64,000 bases of DNA from Diploscapter coronatus. Lineage: Eukaryota; Nematoda; Chromadorea; Rhabditida; Rhabditidae. The DNA is taken from positions 19,793,249-19,857,248 of the forward strand of contig OZ038423.1 of NCBI GenBank assembly GCA_964036155.1, in the 5' to 3' direction. The notes beneath the pieces were generated by a model. It did not search any database. It was not told where the DNA came from and saw only the letters and a list, made by a program, of their open reading frames with translations. Positions 38,365 to 55,287 of this stretch are shown one piece after another. The translations under genes and the position numbers were made by a program. Every line of letters starts with the position of its first letter. Positions within the stretch are counted from its first letter, which is position 1.

Positions 38365-40735
38365 ACAGACATTCCCCTTCACGACACGCAGCTAATCAGC
38401 AGCTCTGAAAATTAAAAAAGAATAAAAGTATTTTGAAAAGTAAGAAACTCTTGTTTAGGTTAGAAACCGGAATGGTAACTTCTCAAAAACCATGAAAAAT
38501 GCTTAAATTGAATTCGTTTCGATCCAGAGCTAAAAATTGAATTTCAGTTCTAGCTCATCGTCACATCGAAATAATTGCGATGAAAATTTCGATTTGTGGT
38601 CAGTTTTAATGAATTGTTGATTCTAATCGATTGGTCATTTATTGAGAAAGACAGACCTCAGACTGCTTGGTTGCACGGAGTGGAACTGCAGTCTTCAGGG
38701 ATGGACAGATGGAACAGAACAGTCCACGCCGTTCGAACACAGGGAAGAAGCGAGGAAAAGGCACTGATTCACAAGGCCGGTTGAAATTCGAAAAATTTCA
38801 CAATTAGTCAGCTAATTCTGATAAACTACGACATAGAATCACGATAGGAACCACAAAATCTGGAATATTCAGAATAGAAAATGCTAAAGCTAATGGGAAA
38901 ATCGATAATTGATTGATCGATCGAGGAAAAAATACTGCAAACAGAGAATTCGTAAAGTAGAAGAACTCAGATGATCCAAGTAATCGATAAAAATCAACAG
39001 GAGAGAAAGAGAAGAGGAAAAGAGAAAAATGAATGAGAGGAGAAGGAAAGACCTTGCGAAGGGGAGAGACAGAAAGGCAAAAAGGGGAGAAACTAGAAAT
39101 GCAGACAAAGGGAAGGAAGGAAAGGAGAGAGAAGAAGAAAAGGAAAAGAGGAGAGGGATGATAAAGGGAACAGGGAAGCGAGAGGGAAGAGAATACAGCA
39201 GCTGCAACTAATGAGTCTGGAAGAGGATACAGATTTGCAGATCCGGAGGTGATTACTTCGAATCTACTGATATTACTTATCACTCATAGTCAAAGTATTG
39301 TCAGAAAGCTGATTTTTGATCCTTAGGAGATCTTCAAATATGGCCAAGTTCTTACAAGTACTCGTCAAACAATAGCTGAGCAGATATCTGATTACTCGAC
39401 CTGTAATCCGTTCCTAATGTAAAGAAGGTCGCAATCGAGAGCAATTAGATTTTGACAATTCTATCTTCTTTTCTCTGCACAGGTATAGAGCAGAAAGATC
39501 TCGTGACAATTCCTTTGCATACTCAGAATACGAAGATTCAATTTGGAAAATGATAGAAGACAAAAGGGAAATACGGGTATTTCGAAACTCTTCACAAAAT
39601 GTTCATCACCATTCTAATAGAAATGAAATGATTACGAGCATTATGACAAATGTTATGACGAACGTTGAAAGAAAAGCGAAAAATAACGAGATAAAAATCT
39701 AAAAATATGCCGAACAGCAATGATATCTAATGACATTCAGGCAATTCTAATGACTACAATCCAAAATTCTCAAAAAATCTTTATTTTTACACGAAAAAAT
39801 CAAGGTTTATAAAAGTTGCTTCACTGCTCTGAAATTCGCTCGCAAAGGCAAAGCGTCGATAAGAATTGGTAAAACAAACGAAGGTTTCGATAAAATACAC
39901 TCCTTTAAATGAGAACACCGAATTTGTGGACTGCTCTAATGTAAAAGCAGATGAAAAGAAGAGAATATTTGAGGCAATTCATTCGTTAACTTACTGTTGG
40001 CTTGATCAAAAGATAAAACTGTAAAGAAATGATCACAAATCAGAAACCAATCAACCAAATTATTGATATTTTGCTGAAAAGTTTGTAGAGAGAAGGATGA
40101 AGTTATGAAAATAGGAAAAGAAGAATGAAAAGTTGGGAAATATACCAAATAGAATAGGGATAGGAAACGATTGGATAAGTCAGATAAATTAGTTGAGTGA
40201 AAGAGATACGACATCGAAGAATCCCGTCTTGAATATTGATGACCGTTGATGCAGAGCGATGTCTACCTGAATAGAAATACTTTGAAATGGCATCGAATAA
40301 ATAAAAGGTAGATTTGATGAGTTCATACGGCTTAAATTTTGCAAGTTAAAATTCTGAAAATACAAAAAGTATGTTTTTCAGAATGTATTCAAAGTGAGAA
40401 TGAAAAACAAGAGTCCTGATCTAATAGTAAGCTATTTTGGGACAGTGAATGTAAAAATTCAAAATATACACGGCAAGCCACGAGTAATATTTCAAAACTG
40501 CATCTTGCTTACGAGATTTTGGTGCAGTGGAGAGGCAAGTAATGAAAACAGAGAAGTCAGAATCTCACACAAGCCAGTCTCTTCTAAACTCCTTGTCATG
40601 CACTATCCTCATTTACTCTTTTCCGAAGTACAAGTTTTTTAGGCCATGTAAGCGATTTTTTTTTCGAAAATTATAGAATACTCATCGTTTTCGTGATGTT
40701 CAGTTTCAAGCATTTTCATTAAATTACAAATTCCT
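38365..40735. other. CNOT1 upstream region and PSMD11 3' flank
   Basis: 2.4 kb without a supported exon. From about 38990 to 39195 the plus strand is nearly pure purine (GAGAAAGAGAAGAGG-type), so the CNOT1 sense strand is a C/T tract about 630-830 bp before its start codon. The rest is AT-rich. The long Phe/Ser/Leu-rich minus-strand frame at 38804-39283 is a reading of that tract and is not accepted as a gene. Confidence 0.5.
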
Positions 40736-43371
40736 CTACCTGAGCTGAGCAGCCCTGTGATAGAGAGCATCGACGACCTCTCCGAGTGCGTGGATGGTGT
40801 CGAGTGCCGAGTCGTAGGTTGCATCGAGAGGGGCCACGTCGAACACAATCAGCATGCCGTCGCCCTGGTGCAGCACCCCGGAGAATTTGTGGTCCAGAAT
40901 CATCTGGGCCAGTTTCTTCTCCACCTGCAAAGGGTTTACATGATATATCAGTCAATAGTAATATAGACCCACCAGAGCTCTGTCGATGCCGATGTTCTTG
41001 GCGATGTGGTCGATCTGCACGTAGGAGTAGGGCTCGATGAGTCTGCACAGGTCCTTCTCCAGCATTCGCTCACTCAGCGAGTGGAAGTGCTTCTTCACAA
41101 CTGGGTCCATCTAAAACAGTGGCATGGTTATGTAGAAGAGCAGTTTTAATGAAATTTCATGTCAGAATTTACTGTTACTATCTAGAATATGACTAGATAA
41201 GGGTCAAAGTTTTAAGTGATCTAAACCTATAATGTGGATGGAGTAAAAAGGATTCTAAAACTAAAATCGCCAATAGACTAATAATATTCCAAAGATTCGT
41301 AAATATTAACCTGAAGCTCCTGGGGATAGTGCCCGAAAGCAGCTTTGAAGTCAGCAAGGCTTCTCTTCTTGGCTGCAGAGGCGACAGCACGCATCGCTTC
41401 CAGATCAGATCCAGAGTATTTCAGGGCCAGCTTGCCTGCCAACAGGGCATTCACCTCGTCTGGAGAGTCGAGCATCACCTGAACAATTAACGTGCATTCT
41501 TTCGTAGGATAAGAATGATATTGTACCTTGCAGAGCAGCATGTATTTGAGCGACTTGAGAGAGAGAGTCTTTTCGTCAGACGTGTCGTAGGCCTCGAACG
41601 CCTCGTAGAAGTAGGAGAAGGCAGTCTTGAAGTCCTTCTCATCGGCCGCGTGCAGAATGCCTGCTTGCAAGTCCAAAGCCGCCTGAAAACAATGCTTTTA
41701 AAGGGTATGTAAATCTTTCTTTAGAAACAAATTCGTGGCAATATTTGTCTAATTAGTTTTAAAATATATATAAATTTTTCCAAACAACTGTTTTCTTCAT
41801 AATTAAAAAAAAGCTAGTGGCAGGAGTTAATAGAGATGGTTAGACATCTAACGTTAAATAATTCCAATCAATTTTGGAACAATGGCCACTCTTATCCCCT
41901 ATATCTCTTTACCCTACCCTATCCTACCATATCTGTTCTTTCACTCATTTTCCCTCTTTTTGTTTTTATTTTCTTTTTCTCTTTGCAAACTATTTCCTCT
42001 TTTTCGCTTCGTCTTTCCTAATTTCTTCACTTTTAGCTAATTAGCACATTTAAACTTGTTCAATCGGGGGTAAAACTTGTCCTGTTTCTGGACAAATAGG
42101 GATTTTTCATTTGACATCAAAATCAAGTCGGCTAGTTACTGTTTTGTGGACCACGTTTTTATCCGAATTTTACTCATTTCTTCGGGATTTTTTTTTTTCG
42201 ATTTTTGGTATCTGTCCATGACCTTCCCATCAAATAACCCAAGATTAGCTCAAAACTTTAGAAATTGGCGCAATTTTCATAGCAACTATATTACATAGAT
42301 ATGATAATTATTTAATTTTCTTTCCCCCATTATCTATATTTCAAGATAAAAGACGAGTGGCTGTTTGACCAAAACAATAACTGAGCAAGTATTTTTTCTA
42401 GCTCTAGCTCTTGCAACATTGAAAATTGAACTCTTCCTAATTTCACATACCTGCACTTTGGGAGCGACATAGATGGCATTTGCAGTAGTGCGAGCTCCAG
42501 TCAGAGACGCCCTTGCACGTCCCAGATTGCCCAGATTGTAGAAGGCCTTGCTCTCCTCCAACTCGACTTCCATCAGAATCTCCTTGTCCTCGACCTTCTT
42601 GAGCTCCTTGATGAGGTCAGCAGCCAGGGGCAGAGCGAGAGTGTATCTCTTGAGGTCGTTGTAGAGTCGCACCAGACGAGACTGCAGAGTCTGTCTGAGG
42701 TAGTTGCGGCTCTGCTCCGTCGCCCACTGGATCGACTCTTTCACGAGTTCCACCTGCAATTCATTCCTCATTGCTGAATTCTTCAAATGTCCAACCTTGA
42801 CATCCCCATCCTGTCCTTCGATCTCGAGACAGAGTTCAACCAGATCTCTGACGAGTTTGGAGGCCTTTGCCTTGCCGAGGGAGAGCAGGAACGGGCGCGT
42901 CTGCTCGATCATCTGCAATGTCGTTCTGTCATTTTGATTGTCTTCGTCAATAACCTTTCTCAGTTCCTCAGTCTGTTTGTTCTGGGCGAGGATGTTGCCC
43001 AGCTCCATGATCTGTTCCTCCTTCATTTTGATGTCTGCATCTCCGGAAGCAGCTGATTTCACTGAAAATGTGATTCGACTTTTCGTGCTGGTGGATTTCT
43101 CGATGCAAAAATATTAGTACTGATGTTCACTGCAAAAATAAAAAAGATGCATAATTTTAACAAGGAGAATTGGAATTATTTCGGCTTTAGGATGCACGTG
43201 ACTATTTAGAATTCGAATAATTCGGAATTTTAATCCAGAACAACACAAGAAAAATCTCGAACTATTCTCCTGGTCTAACTACTCACCCAAATTCTGCAAG
43301 TGTCTGATGACATTCTGATCGTTCTGGTGAGGCAGCGACTGCATGTGGTCCATTACGGTTCCGCCGGACAT
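40736..43371 (-). CDS. PSMD11: 26S proteasome non-ATPase regulatory subunit 11 (Rpn6)
   Basis: Rpn6 is a lid subunit that clamps the 19S lid to the 20S core. Eight exons on the minus strand join in frame: 43371-43287, 43061-42955, 42912-42796, 42753-42451, 41682-41527, 41478-41311, 41110-40973 and 40924-40736. They total 1263 nt, or 420 residues, against about 422 in human. The N-terminal TPR-like helices include [34 protein letters not shown] and [20 protein letters not shown]. They continue with [12 protein letters not shown] and SLKYMLLCK. The C-terminal PCI winged-helix region has [27 protein letters not shown] and the final HRAAQLR. Three introns are only 42, 42 and 48 bp, divisible by three and stop-free, so without homology they read as coding. 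A C/T-rich tract on the sense strand lies 100-210 bp before the start. Confidence 0.95.
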
Positions 43372-44031
43372 TTCTGAACCACGAAGATTAACAAAAACCG
43401 CGAAATTTCTACAAAAAATAACGAAATTACAAGTGCGATGACAAAAGAAAGCCTGCAATAATCAATAGTTAGAGAAGGGAAGAAAAAGAGAGAGCGGAAA
43501 AGAAAAAAGGGGGTGAGGAGAAATGCAGAGAAAAGAAAAGGAGACATGTGTTTGGGGAGAGAAGGAGAGTTGGAAAGACGGCTGTCGTAACTCGAGTTGG
43601 TGGGATTGAGATTAGGACAGATCAACAAATCGAGTGAACAAACAGCTCGACTCTGATAAACTGATTATCGCGGTGGGGGATAAACATGAAGGGGGATTGA
43701 TTAACGACAGATGCAGCTGCTCAAGGCATGCAGAGTGGCGCCAAACAAAGGGATTTGAATATATGCACAACTGGATTATGCTAACCAGAGATAAAAAATG
43801 AGGAAAAAGTGAAATTTGTCAATCTTGTTTTATTTAAAACGGTAAAAATTGAAAGAATAAGTAAGGAAAATGGAAATGATAAAGATTACTCGTAGAAAAA
43901 TTGAAAGTACACAGATGCAGGAAAAATTCGAGCTTTCCAAGTCAAAACTCGACACTACTCTGTTGAATCAGTTTTCAAACAACCTGCATCTGTACATCTG
44001 GAGTGAATAAATTTAACATGAAATATGTTTG
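43372..44031. other. MCM6-PSMD11 spacer with purine-rich tract
   Basis: 660 bp between the MCM6 stop and the PSMD11 start; both genes are on the minus strand. From about 43470 to 43580 the plus strand is strongly purine-rich (AGAGAAGGGAAGAAAAAGAG-type). TTTATT at about 43829 would give an AATAAA for MCM6 on its strand. No exon is visible. Confidence 0.5.
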
Positions 44032-49813
<5,782 letters not shown>

Positions 49814-50507
49814 TTCGACACGCCCTGATCTCTGAACATTAGCATATCTCAGAGGACTACAGATGAAAGCGATATCTCGAAAAAAAAAAATGAAGAGAAA
49901 TAAAAACTGAGAAAATGCAAGTTTGCGGTAAACGAGTGTTTTCGATTTGAAAATTTCCCGCGCGTTTTCATTCACTTAATTGGTCCATTTTCGCCACTCG
50001 CCTTTTCTCCCTCGCGCTATTTTTCGCTTCTTTCTCCACTCAAACTCGAAAGATTTTTGATAAATTTTGAGTTTCCTAAAAAATAATAGTCAAGGATTTT
50101 TCTTAACATTCTTGGAAACCATATCTATTGAACTCGTGACTTTTTTCGTCAACCAAGTCATAAAGTCTAAAATTATATTTCTAAAGCAATTTTGTCGACT
50201 GAAAATGCTAAATTTGAAAGAAAAAAAGCAATTCGTTTGAAACGAACTCAAAATTGCAACAGACAAAAAAGAAATGAATAAAACCAAGTCAACTTTAATA
50301 ATTGTCGACTATCAAAAATATCATACAACGCGTGTTAAGATTAAAGTGATCGTATAAATGGAACCCATTTTTACAAAAGATTAAAAAATCGACAAATCAA
50401 TAAATGGCAGTCTAGAAATGATGAGATTCTATCAAAAGGAATAAAGTAAAAATTGCTTCTTTCAAGAAAATGAAATAGAAAATATTGTTTCCAAAATTAG
50501 TTCACAA
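49814..50507. other. MCM6 upstream region
   Basis: About 700 bp between the MCM6 start and the F-box gene stop. A pyrimidine-rich stretch on the plus strand at about 49985-50045 contains TTTTCGCCACTCG and TTTTTCGCTTC words. Similar words recur in other spacers, but I cannot name the element. No exon is visible. Confidence 0.4.
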
Positions 50508-53500
50508 TTAGTCGGAATCAGATGTATCAGGAACAGAATCAGATGGATCAAAATCAGAATCAGATGGATCAAAATCAGAATCAGATGGATCAAAATCAGA
50601 ACCAGATGGATCAGAATCAGAATCAGATAGATCAAAATCAGAATCAGGTTGGTCAAAACCGGATTGATCGGAATCAAATTGGTCGGAATTAAATTGCTCA
50701 CAACTTAGGTCGTCGCAGAGGTTGAACAGATAGTCCTCGGTGAAGCACTTCATACTGCAGATGTGCAAGAAGCGCCTTAATTCGTAGAATTCATAGCTCG
50801 CACGATTCGCAAATTCGCGCGGTTCATAGTTCGCGAGCTTTTGTTTTGGAAAATAGTATGATCCAGAGATAAAAAGCCCGCGAACTATGAAGTAAGCTGC
50901 ACGAGGCTTGCATTTTCTAACCAGCAATCATCCACGATTATGACGACCAGGGCCCATCTTCCACCGAATTTGTCCGTCATCTTGGCCCAAGTCCTAGTTT
51001 CCGGTTCAGGACCCACAATTCCACTTCTCTAGAAATAGCAATTATCGTAAAGTCTAAAATAGAAGTCCACTTCCCAAAATGCCAGAACTACCTATTACTC
51101 AGTTAAAACATCTTAGAAGGTATTTATAATGTTCTTTCGAGTGCGTAGAGTGGATTTAGTTATAATTTGAAGTGATTACGATTATTAGAGGAGTTATGAC
51201 GGTTTGAAAATTAGAATTTTTAGAAAATTTGGGAATTGAAAAATAGAACCCCGTGAATTTCTATTTTCGACTTTACGGTAAGTCGATTTGCAAAATCAGC
51301 CATAAAACTACAAGATCAATCTTTTTCCAGCGACTTTTTGAAAACTGCGTTATTTTAACTGCTTGATTGCAAGCGCAATCTGATCTAATGACAAATATAA
51401 CAATCCTCAAATTTGCTTAAAAATTTGCGTGAAATTACCACCAGATGCAGCCTGTAGGCCTTCTTCGGGATAAGCGTCAGGAAATCCTTGACCAGGAAGT
51501 CCTCGTCAAATTGGATTTCGAGTATGCGTTCATTCTGCTTGACTTCGTAGAAGTTCTGGAAGGAAAAAATTGGCAATTGAATCGACTTTTTGAAATGATA
51601 AGTTTCGAACAGACCTAGGGAGGATGATCGTCAGAAACCCGTGTGACCTGCCCTCTAGTCTTATTTTTGTCTGGCGAAAGTGCTCCCTAGATCTGGTTTC
51701 AGATGAATAACCGAATTTAATTAATCCCCTATTAAAAATCATTCACCCACCTGAACGATCTGGCAGATTTGCTCTTCAGGTATGCGGGTTTCAGAATGGA
51801 AGCTCAGTTTTTTAGTGTCCTTGAAGAACCCGAACACATCTTCGTAGGTGTACGGGAGATCCATTGTATAAAAGGAGACGCTGGGAATCTGAATACGGTA
51901 ATTTTATTTTTTCATAGATAAAAGTAAAATTCCGAATTTCTCCATGCAAAATGAGGAGCGAGTAGAATAAAGTGACTAACCCTTCTAAACACCTCATGAT
52001 GATAAGCGTCTGCGAAAGTCGATTGGAATTCGTTTCCAATCGAGATTTCAGCCAGCCCTGAATTGAATGAATTTCACTAAGTCGGAGAAAACTAAATGAT
52101 AAACACGCATTTCTAAATAATAGCAATATCAACAAAACTAGCTATTTTTCCACTTCGAGCTTTTTAGTATTAAAATTTTGCCTACGAAATTTTCCACCAA
52201 ATTCTAGAAGAACAAGAGGGAAAATTATTTTGAAAGAACTAGAGACTTACCATTCGAGAAGATGCTGCCCATCAAGAAATCATCCAGGTTGATCTTCGGA
52301 GGAATGGAAACGCAGGGCTGAATGCGCAAGTTTGGGGGGTTGGCGTTAAAGAACGCATTCATCTTGTCCCACATGTGATCATTGCCGAGATCCTGAAATT
52401 CACACATGAAACATGATTTTCAACATCTTGTAAAAATGATCGAGAATTATCGCATAAATAGTCAATTTTGAGAATAGGTGACTCGATTTTTTTCCGAAAT
52501 TTCTTATTCTTAGATGTGAATGAAAATAGGTCTATTTCCTTTGCATTACTTTTCAATTAATCGCTTCTATCGAAAATTGTTTGCACGTGAATTTTCATTA
52601 TGATGAATTCTTTATTGTATAAAAACTGAAAATTATGCTCCAAGCTCTCATCCAGGCCATGAAAGCTAGAAAATTTTATGAATAAAGGAACTGACCATTA
52701 TGAGCTTGTGGATAACGCAGAACTTCATGAGAATGTTGAGGAGCTTGGCGCAGTTGATGGCTGCATCATCCAGCGATCCATTGTTGATGTCGAACTTGGC
52801 TGAATTAGACAATTAAATTCAAAAGGAAAGCAATTTCATGGTTGTAACTGGCAAGTGTTTATTATTTTCGACACAATTAGCTGCTTTAAAGACTCCTTTC
52901 AGTTTAGAAACATTTTCTATAGTGTAGGAAAAAACTAGGGCAATAAAGGAAAGGTAGTTCTCCTAAAGGTAACCTCATTGTTTAAAATAATCATTATGAA
53001 AACTTACTTCCATCCTCGCAGATCCTCAGAAAGTGACGGTCATAGAAGAATGACGGATGGTCTAGAAGACCGGACTCGATTTTTGGCGTCTGATCATTTC
53101 TGTGAGTGGATCTGCAATCGCCTTCGAAGCAGAAGTCGAATCTGCTGCTGCTCCATCGAGTCCTCTCGTCATTTGCCCGACGAAACTTCGCATCCAAATA
53201 GAGACGCAGCACCTGCAAACGAATGAACATAAGTCTCGCGGTTTAAAAAAATCATTCAAATGTTGCAACATTGTAAATACTTCTGTGTTGAGCACTCGAT
53301 ATTTTTTGTACTCAGCGAGAAATAGGAGAATTAGTATGTAATTGCAGCAATAAACTATCAGAAAATTACGTTTGTCATGTTTCGAGTCCGAAAAAATGCA
53401 GATAAACGATAATTTATCCCTAAATATAGGAAAAATTCTTCATAAACCCAAATTTATTACGATCATGGCTTTGTAACCGAAATTTCTTACCGGATTATCA

Positions 53501-53697
53501 TATTTCGTGTAGACCGTCTCGCCGAGGCACAGATGAACATCGAGAACGCGATACTGCAGTCGGCGGCTGAGAGCCTTGTCAGCTTTGGCGAATTGATAGA
53601 GTCGGCGAGTGCACTTGACAGTCCGGATGATATCGACCGTGTGCAAGTCCAACAGCACTTCCCTCATCAGCTCCAAGGGCAACCCGTCCAGAATCAT
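50508..53697 (-). CDS. F-box protein with an acidic Asp/Ser repeat tail
   Basis: F-box proteins recruit substrates to SCF ubiquitin ligases through Skp1. Nine exons on the minus strand: 53697-53491, 53212-53008, 52799-52696, 52392-52251, 52057-51981, 51888-51751, 51555-51439, 51028-50922 and 50754-50508. They total 1344 nt, or 447 residues. Residues 1-45 look like an F-box (LDGLPLELMREVLLDLHTVD, then TVKCTRRLYQFAK). I recognise no WD40, LRR or kelch repeats in the middle. It has scattered family-unknown blocks such as GNDHMWDKMNAFF and MDLPYTYEDVFGFF. The last exon encodes TEDYLFNLCDDLS and then about 50 residues of Asp/Ser/Phe/Pro repeats from a 21-bp tandem repeat. If the last intron is retained, translation stops at 50885 and the tail is lost. 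The ATG at 53697 follows an apparent acceptor, so a non-coding or short upstream exon is likely. Substrate unknown. Confidence 0.72.
50538..50642 (-). repeat. 21-bp tandem repeat encoding the acidic tail
   Basis: Five adjacent units of about ATCAGATGGATCAAAATCAGA (plus strand) with few changes. On the gene strand each encodes a seven-residue unit of the type SDFDPSD. The antisense frame reads as an artificial Ile/Leu run. Confidence 0.8.
50755..50921 (-). promoter_or_regulatory. Stem-forming intron that controls the F-box C-terminus
   Basis: This 167-bp intron contains TTCATAGTTCGCG (50823-50835) and its exact complement CGCGAACTATGAA (50879-50891), a 13-bp perfect stem around a 43-nt loop. 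The in-frame stop used if the intron is kept (50887-50885) lies inside one arm. Further partial copies of the word (TTCATAGCTCGCACG) precede it. A role in splicing is inference. Confidence 0.45.
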
Positions 53698-53933
53698 TGG
53701 CTCACTGAAAAGGGCACAAGTTCATCAGCAAACGCGAGTTCTTCATAGGGAGCATCGAAGAAAACGAAAATTACGAGAAATATCAGAACGAAACGACAAC
53801 GGTCCTCTGTAGTTTCTACTTTTTTCTTCTTTTCTCTAGCTAATTTTTTCAGAAAAGAGTGGAAGCTACAAAGAAAACCCAAGAAAATAGAAAGAAGAGT
53901 AAAACTCATTGCTCGTATCTTTGAAAGGGAGCC

Positions 53934-54040
53934 GCTCATACTTAGTTGCATTGCCACTTGCAACTCGCTCGAGATAGCATGGGAAATGCGGAGAACGCAA
54001 CTGCATCAGATAGCATTATTTGTTGTGAATAGTTATTGAG
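53934..54040. repeat. Family D element, partial copy
   Basis: TTAGTTGCATTGCCACTTGC, then AACTCGCTCGAGATAGCATGGGAAATGC, is the same wording as one arm of the palindromic element at 57172-57333 (read in complement). The second arm is largely eroded. It sits just upstream of the F-box start. Confidence 0.45.
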
Positions 54041-54931
54041 CATATTTAGAGAGACCAAGTGGTTTCCCAAAATTGGCTGGATTGAGTAAATTTGATATCA
54101 GAGTGATGGCCAAGATCGTGACGAGCTCAAAACTTTTTAGATTTTCAAAAACGGTCCATCCTATCAAAAGTTATGTTACTAGAGTTTCGACATCGTTCAT
54201 GCCTTCAGAAGGCCTTTTTTCGAAAAACCAACGACGCCATCATTTCGAACGTATTTTATTACCCTAATTGGTGTCGGTTTCATGAAACGATCAGCTAATT
54301 AGCGGAATAATTAACGATAATTGAAACGGCGGAAAATTTCATGTGTTCTTTCTCTCCCAAACACTGACGATAACATGTTTGCATAAATATTATTCCTCGA
54401 AAATAAAATTTTGTATATTCTCGTGTAGAATTTGTTTGGCATTTTGACTTTTCATTCACTTGTGTACATTTGAATACTATTTATTTGCCATATAAACTAG
54501 TCAAAACGAGCACGAAACTTAGGCCTCTTGTATAATTCACCAGTATAACATGATTACCATTGTAAAATCAACAAAAGTGTAAAAATAGCACGTGTTATTT
54601 AGGATATAGGTTGGACAAATTTGGATAAAACGATCATCATAATCAGATCTTCATTTTGATAACAAATTCGGCCTACCTTATCCCTAAACTATATCCTAAG
54701 CGACACGTACTATGTGTGTACACTTTTGGTGAATTTTATAAATTGTGATCATTGTGCACTGGTGAATCGTGCAAGATGTCTGAAACCTGTGAAAACAACA
54801 ATAAATAACAAATAATGAAGGTTCTAGAAACCCCCTCTAGTCACTAATCAACTAAACTATTGTAATCTGCAACTTTCATCCCGCTGATCATATCCTGTAT
54901 TTGTAAATCGATTTTTCAAGTTTTCTAAAGT

Positions 54932-55070
54932 CAGCCTGTAAATGACTGAATGACGAAGTGCAGAATAGCGAAATGACGGAATTTCGTGTAAGAATAGGGT
55001 ACGGGAAAAATAGTGGAGAAAGATAATTCCGCCATTTTGCATTTTATTATTTCGCCATTTACAAACTGTG
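54932..55070. mobile_element. MITE-like element, family E, copy 2
   Basis: The left arm from 54932 (CAGCCTGTAAATGACTGAAT...) and the right arm ending at 55070 (...TTCGCCATTTACAAACTG) are inverted relatives over nearly 40 bp. Length is about 138 bp, non-coding. It shares CAGCCTGTAAATGAC with the copy at 35941-36066. The right arm includes TTTATT, an AATAAA in the GFM2 direction some 240 bp past that gene's stop. Confidence 0.55.
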
Positions 55071-55287
55071 TTTCTTCCAGCTAGTGTATTTTTCGCGTTC
55101 TATATCAAGTAAAATTTGTCTTCTGATTTTTAGCAAGATCTTAACGGAAATAGCCTTTTTTCTTATTTCAGTAAGCAAAAATAAACTATTTTTGTTTAGA
55201 TTTGATCCCGATTCAGTTTTCTGTTTGAAATGTTTTTTTTTTACCAATTATAGATGGGTGTTTGCATACCCATTTGAATTTCTGATT

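Larger units (their letters stand above)
53698..55287. other. Spacer between GFM2 and the F-box gene
   Basis: 1.6 kb of mostly AT-rich sequence. Two mobile-element-like pieces (53934-54040 and 54932-55070) lie in it. Open frames such as 54073-54267 have no splice or family support. The F-box promoter and the GFM2 3' end must lie here. Confidence 0.5.

Noticed and set aside
38804..39283. Minus-strand frame of 159 residues, Phe/Ser/Leu-rich
   Set aside because: It is a low-complexity C/T tract read as protein, with no conserved segment.
43353..43628. Minus-strand frame overlapping the PSMD11 start
   Set aside because: It is in a different frame from the conserved PSMD11 start and covers a purine/pyrimidine tract.
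50462..50701. Frame with an Ile/Leu/His repeat
   Set aside because: It is a frame-shifted reading of the 21-bp repeat, whose gene-frame reading (Asp/Ser) continues from a spliced upstream exon.
54073..54267. Plus-strand 64-residue frame in the spacer
   Set aside because: No splice partners, no recognisable domain, and composition typical of a chance frame.
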